Below are positions 12,695-25,201 of a DNA stretch of 64,000 bases, piece by piece; positions within the stretch are counted from its first letter, which is position 1, and each line of letters begins with the position of its first letter. The notes beneath the pieces were generated by a model that saw only the letters and a program-made list of their open reading frames with translations, was not told the DNA's origin and ran no database searches. A program made the translations under genes and the position numbers. Origin of the DNA: Oopsacas minuta (lineage: Eukaryota; Porifera; Hexactinellida; Lyssacinosida; Leucopsacidae); NCBI GenBank assembly GCA_024704765.1, contig JAKMXF010000329.1, positions 186,001 to 250,000 on the forward strand, written 5' to 3'.

Positions 12695-12802
12695 GGGCAT
12701 TCAATAAGTCTTGCGGGTGATATCATAGAATATGACACAAATACTATAAACACTAATTCACTGTATTATCTATTCAAAGTAATCCCCTCCTGCAGATACA
12801 CA
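12695..12802 (-). mobile_element. Solo 3' end of the 21-25 kb mariner family
   Basis: Begins after a TA with the terminal repeat TTCAATAAGTCTTGCGGG, then GTGATATCAT, and continues through ACACTAATTCACTG to CTCCTGCAGATACACAAA. On the other strand this is the end of the transposase frame and the right end of the mariner at 21413-25165. Only about 108 bp remain, so this is a truncated copy. Confidence 0.7.
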
Positions 12803-12913
12803 AAAAAATATACAATACAAACTGCGGCGACAGCATATTATAATAATTGAATATATTCAATGTGGCACTATAAATTGGAAGCATATAAAATGTTAAATTA
12901 ATCCCAGTACATA

Positions 12914-15070
12914 TAGTGCCTCATATTAATAGTGTCAATGCGTAGCTTGTCTCTACTAAAGATCGAAAAATATTATATTGGTTTCAGTTTCTTAAGATAC
13001 TAGTATTATTAAGTAAAAAAAATATGGTGATTATTATATGAATGAATAAGAGCATTAGTCAGAATCACAATCATCATAGTTTATCTTGCTTGCTGCCAAC
13101 TCTTTCAATAATAGCAAGACTGTAATATTTGATGGCGTAGCTTTTGCCTGTAAACGTAACCAATCAAGACATTTATCAAACATATCCATAGGTTGAACAT
13201 TGTTCACTTCCTCTGATAAATGTTAATTGGAAACGATCTTTCCTTCTTCTTCATTTTATAAACTGTCAGTTTCATTAAAATATTCAGTTGCCGCTTTATA
13301 ATCTCCATTTCAGTGAGGTGTTGACAGATATCATATCTAACTTTTCTATCCAAGAAATAATATCTGATTCGAGAAGATCGAAACCAAATTATAGAAATCC
13401 TTAACAATCAATATTCAAGAATGGACTTAGGGAGGTAGACGGAGTGAAACTATCCATTGTTTCATTATCAGGAGTTTGCAATAGTTCCTTCCATGATGAT
13501 TTGATACTGAACAGGGGACCTCATTCCAAGCGTTAGAAATTCTTTCCATTACATCCAAAATATTAATTGACTTAAGGAAAGTAATTGTATCAACTTTTCT
13601 GTACTAAATAACTTCTTAATAATTCTTTGCGGTACCTTCGTTTTATGCTCAATTATACCTTGATCCATTGGCTGAATTAATGATGTTACATTCAGAGGAA
13701 GAATTTTAGATTTGATTTTCCCATCTTCTGAGGATAGCACATTTTTCAGGGGGTGAGTACTGCAATTGTCGATGAACAATAATGCTTTCGCCTCTTGGGC
13801 CATATTCATCAGTTCCAGCTGAATGTAAGGTACAAATTCGTTGTGAAACTAGCTAAAATTATTTCTGAATTCATCCAAGCATTTGCCTGATGCTTATGCA
13901 CGACAGGAGAGAGTTCACTTCTATATTATTGAAACAACGTGGTTTTGCAGCTTTCCCAATGACAAGAAGTGGTAATTTTATAGAACCGTTAGCATTTGAG
14001 CATAAATTGGTTGTGATGCGTCCCTTGATTTGTTTGTAACCTGCAGCTAATTGCTCAAACCAAGATACTAAAGTCTTTTCAGGTAATATGCAATAATATA
14101 GGCCAGTTTCATCTAACTTAAATATCTGATCAGAAGTATAGCCTGTAGTTAAAAGTTTAAATTCATCAACAAATATCACGACACATTCCACATCAGTAGA
14201 TAACTCTCCTGCTATAGCTAAATTTCGCATATGATAACTCTTCTTGAATCTTGTCAAATATCCGTAACTAGCCGCAAATGTTATTAAGTTCTCTGGATAT
14301 AGAAAGTTATAGAGAATGTTCGCTTTTTCAGCTAAGAGTGGCCCACTAATTGGAGATCCTTTTCCCCTTTCTTGCCTGAACCACATGTACAGAGCTTCAT
14401 CTATTTCAACAAACTTGCCAAGCTTCATATATTTAGCAGTTCTCTTATCGAATGTTATCGTCCTGTCCTTGAAACTAAGTATTTTATCTTCACCATTCTT
14501 AATACATGACACAGTAGACTTTCCAATTCCATACTTTTGACAAATAACGGAATAAGAATAATCTTCTTTAATCTTCTCACAAATGTCTAGCTTTTCATCA
14601 TAAGTCAGAACCCTTCTCTTACGCTTTTAGGAAACCTGAGCCATAAATGCAATAGGTTTATCTAAAAGTTAAAATTTATACGTACAAATATACAAGAGAA
14701 ATAAGGAAATACGTGCAAATATACAGAGAAATAAGGAACTAAGTATGTAACACGTATATAAATTCAGATGAGCTGTAATAGGTCGCGCTTACGATGCAGG
14801 TACTACTCATAAATACTCTTAGTATACTAGTGATAGAGATGTACAAACGAAAGATACGTAGGACTTAGTTGTCGTACTATTACGTATACTGTACGGAATT
14901 ATTTACGTAAGTTATGGTATCCCAACAAATATATTACAATAGACTTGAGTTGTTCTGATAAGGTTATGAATTAAAGTTAACCGAACTGTACTGATAAAAT
15001 GAAGTTCGTAAAATGAATAAATCAAGAATGGAGTTTGGCTAATCGGGGTACGGATTACGAGAGAGCACTG
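12914..15070 (-). mobile_element. Tigger/pogo-like DNA transposon, inactivated
   Basis: The - strand transposase starts at an ATG at 14644, hits an in-frame TAA at 14629-14627, then runs as KRKRRVLTYDEKLDICEKI, a CENP-B/Psq-type helix-turn-helix. The DDE core follows: first Asp in IFKLDETGLYY, second in LLFIDNCSTHP (near 13775), third in LNVTSLIQPMDQG. The spacing between the second and third Asp is 34 residues, typical of pogo/Tigger. Frameshifts lie near 13905 and 13835. The C-terminus (QPMDMFDKCLDWLRLQ..., near 13190-13080) is recognisable. The right end CAGTGCTCTCTCG... abuts a TA at 15071; a weaker matching left end is at 12914. Inserted in the SPT6 intron, opposite to the gene. Confidence 0.8.
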
Positions 15071-15782
15071 TATATATTCAATAATATTTCAGATTGAGTT
15101 ACCAAAAAGGGGAAATATACTTCCATAGTTTGGCTAAGCCAGCTTAAACCCGGGTGAACTTCAACCCAGAACCACTTCGAGTGACCCCTCTTTCGACTTA
15201 GCCTTTATAATCTGAATACATGCCTAAGATGTATTATTATATATATAGTGTAAGCAATTATAATTTCACCCACATGAGGATATTATGTTTCTTTGGATTG
15301 GGGTTCTTATTAAATTTCAAAGTCAGTTAACTATGAAGGTTCGATTGGCACTAGTCCGGTTTAAGATGTAGTCTAAACGAAAATGTTGTGTAAAAGTCCC
15401 CAAAAATCAGCCCACAATTCCTAACGTTTATGTAAATACATAGCATTGATCAATGTTGCCAGCGTAGTATCATGTGGTTCCTGGAACAGAACATAATAGA
15501 GATCAAGAAACCATCATAAAACCTTCCTTTTACGAGAACTCAATTTACCCTCTTGCGACTGGACTAATATAATGGTAGTAGAAATAATTTTCCCCATGCT
15601 GGAATCTTTTGAGTTTTCCATTTTATTGCATTAATCTGAATGTTTTTATGTTCCTCTCCTAGCGATGCTACCTTGAATGCCATAATACCTTTGCATATTT
15701 TACTTCAAGTTATTCTCAAAATATTTGTTTCATCTTACTTACTATCATGTTTGTACATTATCTATCTTATACCTTCTTTCAG

Positions 15783-18700
15783 GAATGAAGAGGATTATTC
15801 ATTCAGAGGGAACAGAAAAAGGAGATCTGATTTTGTAGAATATTTCGACCCCCAAGAAGTTGAGCAAAGACACCTAACTTGCGCAGATGAGGAAATTAAA
15901 ATTTTAGACATACCTGAAAGATATCAAACGCGTAAAATCCATATACAAACCGCTGATAATCTCGAATTAGAAGATGAATCAAAATGGATATTTTCTAACC
16001 TTTTCGCTTCTCCAACAGTATCTAATCAAGATTATGTTTTCGACCATTTAATTGATGCAGACTTATTAGATTCAAAAGCTAGAACTTTCATCTCGAAAAT
16101 ATATTCTATTTTAGACTTTATTCGGAATCGGCATTATGATTTACTCTTTATAGCTTGCTATCGAAGGGAATTAATTGCCCCCGAATTATCCCCCAATGAT
16201 CTTTATTGGATATTGAAATACGATGAGAAATGGCACCAATTGAGGAGCAAGAGAAATTCAATTCTAAAGCTAGCACAGAGATTGCAAAGCCATCTTTATG
16301 AATCCATTCGTAAACAGCCTGACGCGATGCTTAATGATGAACTAAGGATTATTCAGGATGAAGATATTCTACGTGTTGAAAATTCTAATTCATTTGATGA
16401 TCTTAGCGATTATTCTGCTTTAATGTTCCTATATTATGGGCAAGAGATGGTGGAAATGCGGAATTTGTCTGTTGAGATTCACATATCTGATTCTGATACA
16501 CATGGTAATTGTAAAAAATTTGCTTCTCGCCGAAATTATTTTTATCTCTGTAAAAAATATGGTCTTAATTCTCTTGCCTGTCAATTTGGCTTGACCCCTG
16601 AACAATTCGGAGAAAATCTACGTGAATCATATCAGGTTCATGAACCTGATCAATCTCCTGTAGAACCTGAGGAAGCTTCTATTGAATACTTGAAGTTGAA
16701 CACCCCGTTTAACACGATAGAAGCAATTCTGTCTGGTGCAAGACATATTGTCGCACTTCAAATCAGTCATGAACCTCAAATTAGAGCATATTTTCGGACA
16801 TTATTTAGAAAAAGAGCAAGGGTCTTCACAATTCCTACAAACAAAGGAAAACTACATATAAATGATTGGCATTACTGTGCTCGCTATAAATATCTCAGAG
16901 GTAAACCTGTGACCGATTTCAAAAATGATGAATTTCTCTTGTTGCTTCAAGCTGAGGAACAAGAGTTAATTCAATTATACATCACTCTTGACGAATCATC
17001 TTCATTAGATATCAATTTTAGTAATGATCAATTGGAACCAACAAGGAATATGCAAACATATTTCAATGAGATCAAGCATTTATATTTACGTGACGATTAT
17101 AGTGCGGTTGTTACTAAATGGAATGTACAAAGAACTAAAGCCTTGTTCTTAGCTGTTCATAAATACTTATACCCAGTAATTACCCAGGAAATGAGATATT
17201 TGTTAAAGACAGAGGCCGAAAAACATGTGATTTGTCAGTCGATGGAAAAGTTGGGTCAATGGGTAGATCAAGTACCATATTTCTCATCATTAGATCGTAC
17301 TTGTGAAGATTCTTCACGTCGCGATCTGATATTCAGCTCTGAACATCTCAATAGTACTCTAATTGCTTGTTCCATATTTCCTGAACATGATATCCCTGGA
17401 TATCTGGTTGCATTGGACAAAGATGGGAATGTTAATAGTTATGCTAAACTCAATTATCTAAAAAATAATTTACGAAAGGGTGATTCACATCAGCCAGATT
17501 TTCAATTATTTAAAAAATTAATCATCACATATGAACCAACAATAATTATTCTATCTGCCACTATTAGAAATATATATCACATTCGAGATGAGGTACAAGT
17601 TATTATCAACAATTTGAATGAAGGTTCGAATACTAGTCCTCATTCACTTGTTGAAATTATGGATCCCAATCTAGCTAATGTCTCTTCCCAGTGCATGAAC
17701 CTTACTTCTGAATTTCCTGATTACCCAATACAATTACGCCATGCTATATCAATGGGTAGGAGAGCGCAAGATTCATTGACAGAGTTTGCATCTCTTGCTA
17801 CTGTCCCTCAGAACTTACTATATTTACCTTTACATAATCTACAATCTAGAATTTCCCAGGAAGATTTATGCGATGCATTACAATTTCAGTTATGTAAGAC
17901 TGTTTCGAATGTTGGAGTAGATATCAATTCGTGTTTAAAATCTGAGCATAAATCTTGTCTTTTGAGCTTTGTCCCAGGACTTGGACCAAGAAAGGCTTCT
18001 GCTTTATTAAAGAGACTCCAACAAGATGGTTCTATACTTGAGAATAGATCACAATTAATTACCATTTGTGAGATAGGCCCCACGGTATTTTTAAATTGTG
18101 CTGCATTTATTAAAATAGATGTTAAAGATATTCGGGCAAAAGGTACTGATTCCTATATTGAAGATTTGGATGGCTCAAGAGTCCATCCAGAAACTTATGA
18201 TTGGGCGAAGAAAATGGCTGTGGATGCTTTGGAGTATGACGATACCACTGAGGATTTTGATTCTACAGAGGCAGTTCAACGAATTTTACAAAATTCTGAA
18301 AAGTTACGGGAACTAGATCTAGACGCATTCGCATCTCAGCTTGAGAAAGAGAACTTTGGTGATAAACGGGCAACTTTATATGACATACGAGATGAATTGG
18401 AAGGGGGATGTTTCAGAGATAGACGAAAACCATTTCAAGGACTCAATAAACAGGATGTTTTTGAAATCCTATTCGATAATCCTCTTGCTACTCACACTCA
18501 AAAGATATTCGTTAAGGGTAAACTAGTAACATGTAAAGTAGTTAATATTGAGAGACGGAAACCTACTCAAGAACAGTCTACTAAAATTAGTCCAGAAAGA
18601 AATGAGATAACTGGAAAATGGGCTTGTCCATTCTGTAAGAAGTCTGACTTTTCTGAATTTAGTCTTGTTTGGATACATTGTGATGAAGGATCTTGTCCTG

Positions 18701-19848
18701 GAGAAGCAATTGGGATACGGACTATACTAGAAAACGGTCTTTATGGTTTTATAAGTATCCATAATATTAGTTCTAGCACTGTTGTCAATGTAGAGAATCA
18801 TGTTCAAATTGGAATGACTATTACTTGTAGAATATTGAGTGTTAATTCCCAAAAGTTTTCTCTAGAACTTTCTTGTAAATCTTCAGACCTTCAAGATGTT
18901 GAGAATAGATTTGTAAATCTCAAGGATAAGTTTTACGACTATAAAAAGGAGAAAGATGATACTGAGTGTGAGAAATCGTCATCCAAGAATGATTTGAATC
19001 ATTATATTAAGAGGATAATTGTTCATCCAAAATTTAAAAATTTATCTTATGAGGAATCCTTACCACTTTTAGAAAACCTGCTGGTAGGTGATTGTTTAAT
19101 TCGACCAAGTAGCAGAGGGTATAATCGTTTGACCTTATCTTTGAAAATTGATGACAATATTTATCAACATATTGACATAGTAGAGAAAGATAAAACTCAT
19201 ACTTATTCTATTGGAAAATCTCTGTGGATAAATAATGAAGAATATGAAGATTTGGATGAAATCCTTGCAATGTATGTTAACAGAATATCAAACTTTCTCA
19301 AAGAATTGAGAACTCACAAGTGTTTCAGGCCTCCTTCAACCAACGAATTATCTACACTTGAAACTCTATTAACTCAAGAAAAACGGATAAATCCATCCAG
19401 AATTCCATATTTTATTAGTCCTTCAGTGAATTTTCCAGGTAAATTTATCCTTGCATATACTCCAAAACTAAAAGCATTAACTGATTATATTTCTTTGAAC
19501 CCACAAGGCCTCAAGTTTAGAAATAAAATATTCGACTCACTGTCTCAAATGTTGAAATGGTTTAAAGATCACTATGTAATATCTTTGTGTAATAGGGAAG
19601 TATCTACTATAAGACCCTCTCAAAAATTCCCAACTTACCCTAAAAATAGTAGCATCGACGAAAGAACATTCTATTCAAGTAATTTATCAACACAAGGCAA
19701 ACAATATACAGCTAAAGGATCTCTTGGACGTCCGAACCCTATCGCAAATTCTGAACATTATCAATCTGTTAGAACGAATTCCAACTACCAACTTCGAACT
19801 CAAAAGCGACCATTTAAATACAAAAGTAGTATACATCCGTTTAAATAA
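15783..19848 (+). CDS. SUPT6H: SPT6, main exon (histone chaperone, elongation factor)
   Basis: SPT6 travels with RNA polymerase II, rebuilds nucleosomes behind it and binds the Pol II linker. This exon encodes 1,354 complete codons without interruption. In order: FVEYFDPQEVEQ...DIPERYQ (matching human EMYEPSELE...LPERFQ); the YDEKW helical region (about 16215); LTPEQFGENLRESYQ (about 16591); the YqgF/RNase-H-like core (17358-17850); the HhH motif PGLGPRKASALLKRL (about 17970); the death-like domain SRVHPETYDWAKKMAVDALE (about 18177); a CPFC...GSCPG segment leading to the S1 domain (about 18626-18870); and tandem SH2 domains (19015-19290, with IRPSSRG, and 19405-19575, ending WFKDHY). The tail after SH2 is only about 90 residues, shorter than in human. 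The frame is open upstream to 15640, but homology begins at the acceptor. An AATAAA hexamer overlaps the stop codon. Confidence 0.97.
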
Positions 19849-21412
19849 AATCTTTGAATTCATGTTTTATGTGGTATAATCTTGAGAGTCAATTATTGAA
19901 TTCCCCCTATTACTTTAATATGTTTCTTTTAATTGCAACTCAGGGAATTTGGTATACGACAGTTTCGAAGGTTACCTCAACTTCCCTATCCATACCGTTG
20001 GTGTTGGCTAGAAGCCCACCATTTCTAGTGTGAGTTCCTTACACACTTGAATTCTAGTAAGACATCCCTTCGGCAAACAAAATTTGTACAGATTACCCGA
20101 ATTTAGTTTTTATTCCGAATGTGAGTTGTTCAGGATAAAAGATAAATTCAGGAAAAATTAATAGCCTACTACATACAGGTTAATACACTGCTTTGGACCA
20201 CGGATAAGATAAATAGAGTTTTTCATATAATGGAATTTACATCTATATCAATTATAATTGTACATCCTTTACACTCCCAATAATGATATTCCTGACTGCT
20301 GGCATAATTTTAGTTTATCTTCATGAAGATAATGATCTTCCTATTCAAGTTATGATAAAAATGTGAATGAACAGGGAAATATTACATGAAAATATAATAT
20401 TATTAATTATAGGTAAGTTCAATCATCTTCATTGAATATCTTTGGGACAAGAGTTGCTAGAAACAATATTCTTGGCCTTGTTGTTGAGCAAACAGTTACT
20501 TGCAGTCATTTAAGACAACGTAGCATATCTTTTCCGTTTGTACAGCGATCAATATACTCAAAATCTCAATCCTCACATTCTTCAGCCTCAATTCTGAGAA
20601 TAGCCAGCTGAACTAAAACGGATTTAGCATTGGACCTGATAAGCAGTCTGAGGAGAGCTCGAGAAGATTCAACCCTAAGGAATACTTTTTAACCAGTAAA
20701 TATAGCATTTAGAATTTGATTAGATGGTCACTTTTAGTCCTTCTCGATCTAATAGCTGAATCAACACTAAGCTAGATTCAAAGCCTTCTATTTCAAGAGA
20801 ATAAAATATTTTACAAGTTTTTTTTGCATTCTGGATTTCAGATGAAATTCATCCATATTCGTATTCAGAGGGATTATATCCACTTGTCTCATTTTTGAAG
20901 AAAGGTGAGACTTCAGTGATAAGACCATGGTTATCATGTTTTATCATCTACTGGGTTTCTTTACTGTTCCGTTTTCAAGTTGGCCCAAGATAATTTAAAG
21001 CATAGGTGATAATTCACTTGTATTACCATAATCTTATATAATTGCTTGTTTCAATGCTGAAATGCTACTTCTCTCTAAAAGGTTCATTATCACAATAAGT
21101 AATCATATTATCTTACAACATATAATGTAGGAGAATCTGGTGTCCTATGATGATAAGGTTTCACTTCAAGAGAAGTGCCAATAGTGAAATATAGTGAACT
21201 GATATACTTGTTGTGTTGGTCAGATTGACAATATTCATTTGAGTGGCTTTGGATTGCAAAACAACCCATTCAATAGAAAGATCTATCTAGATTTAGCGAT
21301 CAAATCAGAGATGTCGTAATACATAATTTTTTTGTTCTTCGTATAATTCTTTACTTAGCTTTAAGGCCTAAAGAAATACATTGCTCACAATTAAAGTTCT
21401 TTCTGATGAATA
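19849..21412. other. SPT6 downstream region, no gene seen
   Basis: AT-rich, with stops in all frames and no recognisable repeat. Confidence 0.5.
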
Positions 21413-21448
21413 TCAGGGCGTTCAATAAGTCTTGCGGGCCATGTTATA

Positions 21449-22547
21449 CGAAGGGCACTCGAAAAGTTTTGACGTTGACCGACATATCAGATAGTGATAA
21501 TAAAATTGACTATTATATTTTTCAAAATACTCTCCCTGACAATCCATACATTTTTCATTCTGGTAAACCAATTATCAAAACATTTTTTCCACTCTTCTTT
21601 CGTTATGTCTCTGATCGCTTGGAAAAGTCCCCTCTCAAGTCCTCATTAGTCGAAAATTTCCTCCCACGTAATGGATCTTTGAGTCTAGGGAACAACCAGA
21701 AGTGGCAAGGGGCTAAATCAGGACTGTAGGGTGGGTGACGTAATGTTTTGAGTCCAGATTTTTCCAAAAACTCACGAGTTCTGATTGCCGTATGCGATGA
21801 TGCATTATCATGATGAAGAAGAATTCATCTAATGCCTGTCTTCTCCCGCTGTGACTCAATTGCTGTGATGACTCTGGGTAGGCACACTGCAGTGTACCAG
21901 TCGGCAGTAACTGTCTTTCTATCCTCGAGAGCAACAGCTTCGACAAACCCACTAGATCTGAAAAAATCGCCCACATTTGTTTCCCAACAGATCTAGCCCT
22001 CCGCACTTTGGTTGGAGGTGGGGCATCTTCTTCAACCCACTTCTTGACATTCGCTTTGTTTCTGGATCATAATGGTATATCCATGTCTCATTACCTGTAA
22101 GGATCTCAGAAACAGCTCTTGAACTTCCAGTAGCAAATCCTTTGAGCATAATTTTGCAAAAGTCTATGCGGGATGTTTCTTGCTGTAAGTTCAAAGAATG
22201 GGGGATCCATCGGGCACACAACTTCCTGACACAAAGTTCTTTGTGCAAAATGATATTAATTGTCCCCGAAGATGACTTGGTTTCAAACTCTAACTGAGCG
22301 TACGTAATATGAGGATCTTTAGTAATTAGATCTAGCATTACGGTAACATTTTCTTCATTATGTGAAATATTCGGTCTTTCTGAACGAGAGGCATCTTCAA
22401 GAACAAAGTTTCCGTGAATAAATTCCCTGTAAACGAATGAAAGTTTCAAAGTAGACTAATAAAATATGTCTGGGAAGATGGATTCGGGGAAGTTCCGACA
22501 GATTAATAGTTTCATATCAAACGGCAAAACTTTTCGAGTGTCCCTCG
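21449..22547 (-). mobile_element. Mariner B (DD34D), inserted in mariner A
   Basis: 1,099 bp with ends CGAAGGGCACTCGAAAAG and, inverted, CGAGGGACACTCGAAAAG, flanked by TA at 21447-21448 and 22548-22549. The - strand frame (22449 down to about 21650) reads as a mariner transposase. The first catalytic position is LTGNETW instead of TGDE (GAT to AAT). The second, HHDNASSHTA, is intact. The third is SPDLAPCHFWLFP, His in place of Asp (CAC for GAC). There is also a TGA just before the HHDN motif and a shift near the N-terminal half. It cannot be active. Confidence 0.85.
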
Positions 22548-23784
22548 TATCTCAGGAATTAGTAAAGTAATATACCTAACTTTCATAAATTATAATCCCA
22601 TATTGTTAAACTCGATATACTGAAATTTTCAACCTTATTCATTACAAATTATGATTTATTGAGATAATTACGTGTAGTCAATTCATACCTACTGTTCAAT
22701 TTATGCTTCAAAAGATGATAATTTCAATCTCAAATACCGAGCTTACATAGAGTTTTGCACAAAACTCAAGCTCCAGCCCGTACAGATCTTCAGCGAGCTA
22801 CAGGAGGTATTGTGCATGGATTGCCCTTCCAGATCAACTGTTGAGCGATGGGCTGCCCGTTTTAGATCTGATGATGCTGATGTCACAAATTTGCCACGAT
22901 CTGGAAAACCGGGATCCGCCACCACTTCAGAATATCGCACTGATTGAAAGTACGGTCTTGGAAGACAAGTGCATTACTGTCAATCAGTTAGAACAAGAAT
23001 GAAGATTTCACTGGCAGTATTCATACAATTCTGACGACTGAGCTTGGCTACCGATCGATTTGTGGGAAATGGGTCCCACATAAGCTGAATGAGAATCAAA
23101 GGTTGGCATGACTGAATATTGCCAAGAAACTCTCGGAAACTCATGAGAACTTCGATTCTAGACGCCTAACAGAGATTGTTATTGATGACGAGACGTGGGT
23201 ATACTATTCAACACCATATATCATGGGTGAGGGGCGACGAACAACCGGTGAAAATTCCTAGGCCCGACTTCCGAAAACCTAAGATTATGTATACCATCTT
23301 CTTCAGTAGTCATGGAATTGTCTTGCAATAACCTTGTGAGAGTGGCAAGGCTGTTATTGCTACTTTCTTTACAGAGCAAGTGCTCCAAATTTGATAAAAA
23401 AATATAGAAAAGTACCGACCGAAATCCGGAACTCTAGGAATGAAGATATTAATTAATAACGCCAGTTCCCATACAGCTAAGCTTACCAAAAATTTCTTGG
23501 ATGTAGAATGGTTAGAAGTACTTCCCCATCCACCATACTCGCCAAACCTAGCTTCGTGTGATTGTTGGCTATTCCCCAAGCTTAAAATCTACCTTCAAGG
23601 CAAAGATTTTAACACATTACAAGCACTCGGAACGAGCCTGTACCAGTACTTCAAATCCATCCCTGAAGAAGAGTACAGAAATGTGTTTACAAGTGGGTGG
23701 AGTGGTTAAAACTTTGTGTATCTGCAGGAGAGGATTACTTTAAGTAAGTAATGTAGTGAATTAGTGTATACAACGTGTATCATA

Positions 23785-25094
23785 TGTCTTGGCGGGTCAG
23801 TGAATGTAAATAGAATTTCCGTTATCGAGTATTTGTTCCAATTATTTGCCAGTATAACCGCCATTCCTATCTAATACATGTTGTATCTTAGCATGCATAC
23901 TACAAATTAAATTTTCGAGAATATCAGGGTCTATGCCAGCCCATGCGGATTTGACTTGTAGAATTAAGTATTCTAGCTTAGTAGCATTTGCCATTTGTCC
24001 AACACGATCTTTCAATCTTGACCAGAGTTTTCCAATCCGAGTTAAATCTGGAGAGTTACCCGGCCACTCAACCTTCCTCCAAAACCGAGGAAAGTGTTCT
24101 ATACACCATCTCTGTGTCAAGTTTGCAGCGTATGGAGGGGCACCATCCTGCATGAATGGAAATCACACATGTCAGCAAGCGTTGATCTCTCCAGGATAGA
24201 ACCTGTATTTGCAGTTCTATTTGTAGCATCACCACACGTCTTGGCTAAGATGTTGTCTAGATAGTAGGTTCCATTATCGTTTGTTTCGGAGGAATGATGT
24301 GTAATTCTGAGAGAGCCCTGTGGGACATCATACCCCAGACTTGGTTTTTTGTGGGAAATTTCATCTGAACGATAGGTTCAATATTATTTGAATTCCGAGC
24401 CCAGATACGATCGTTTTGACGATTTGGCAAGGAGAATACTTGGAAAGGTGATTCATCTGACCACAACACCTTTTTCCAGTCACCAATTGTCCAATTTATG
24501 TGATCTTTAGCAAACTGGAGGCGTTTATCCTTCGTTTTCTGTGTCAATCGAGATATTTTAGGACGTTTGAATGATTTTACTCCCAAAGAATTGGTCAAAT
24601 AGCGATATATACTTGAATGCAAGATAGAATATCCTTACCATTGAGAAATCGCGCAAGTTTATGTGTTGACTCCCCCCTCGTCCCTAGAGAAATTGAGATG
24701 ACTATCTTGCAAACCTTTTTCCTGGTCGGAAACCTACCTGGACTGAGTTTAGTATTTGGTCTTTCCCATGTTTCTCGTTATGCCACCACCTTTGTATCGA
24801 CCACAAACCTACACCAAGCCTTGAAGCTATAATCTTCTGCTCCAATCCAGTTTTCAACATGTCAATTGCTTCCATGCGAATGGACAAACCATGATCTTTG
24901 ACATTCATATTTCAAAAAGATGAGAGAAATACAAAAAATGAGTTCAAAATACAAATCAAAATGAAAGTATTTATAAATAGGTGTATTTGTAATAGATAGA
25001 CTTAGTAGTTAAGTTTAAGACAAATTTAATTCAAGAATACATTGTGGCCTAGTTAAATCAACTTAAATATTATGAATTCATACCCGCTAAGACA
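23785..25094 (-). mobile_element. Tc1-like element C (DD37E spacing), inserted in mariner A
   Basis: 1,310 bp, TA-flanked, with terminal repeats TGTCTTGGCGGGT and, inverted, TGTCTTAGCGGGT. The - strand transposase is in three main pieces: an N-terminal helix-turn-helix (24908-24702, IASRLGVGLWSIQRWW), a middle (24622-24257) with the first Asp in KKVLWSDESPFQVF, and the C-terminal part (24153-23842) with the second Asp in MQDGAPPYA. The position of the catalytic Glu, 37 residues later, is Gly (TRIGKLW where the sister copy has NPIENLW). Frameshifts separate the pieces. The 37-residue spacing differs from classical Tc1 (34) and matches the ITmD37E/DD37E group. Confidence 0.82.
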
Positions 25095-25201
25095 TATGAT
25101 GCACTCTGTATAGCGTTTGTATTCTGTTCCATGATATCACCCGCAAGGCTTATTCAACCCCCCAGTATAACAAATGTTAGTTGATCACAAATAAATATAT
25201 A

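Larger units (their letters stand above)
3784..15782 (+). other. SPT6 intron of about 12.0 kb
   Basis: GT donor at 3784 and AG acceptor at 15781-15782 (TTCTTTCAG|GAATGAAG). The splice phase matches exactly. The intron holds a decayed hAT-like transposase (5390-7480), inverted-repeat MITEs (8454-8936, 9058-9288), a solo mariner end (12695-12802) and a Tigger/pogo copy (12914-15070). A GC-rich patch lies near 5145-5200. The rest (3884-5390, 7545-8450, 9300-12690, 15071-15640) shows no gene, apart from the possible alternative exon listed at 3884. Confidence 0.85.
21413..25165 (+). mobile_element. Mariner A (DD34D), split by two later insertions
   Basis: TA-flanked ends share the inverted repeat TTCAATAAGTCTTGCGGG (left, 21422 on) and, on the other strand at the right end, TTGAATAAGCCTTGCGGG. 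The transposase remnant (about 22745-23743) is on the + strand. It has a SETMAR-type N-terminus (STVERWAARFRSDDADV), a first acidic block VIDDETWVYY, a second catalytic block now ILINNASSHT (expected HDNASSH, so Asp is Asn), and HPPYSPNLASCDCWLFP with the third Asp kept, 34 residues on. Several stops and frameshifts. The 21449-22547 mariner and the 23785-25094 Tc1-like element interrupt it near its left and right ends, which dates it as the oldest of the three. Confidence 0.8.

Noticed and set aside
13204-13407. 67-codon - strand frame left of the Tigger core
   Set aside because: Lies within the decayed transposase region; not a separate gene.
15640-15782. In-frame ATG upstream of the SPT6 main exon
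   Set aside because: The open frame continues upstream, but the sequence is a pyrimidine-rich intron end; homology starts exactly at the acceptor.
17886-18526. Frames inside SPT6 in other phases
   Set aside because: Shadows of the SPT6 coding sequence.
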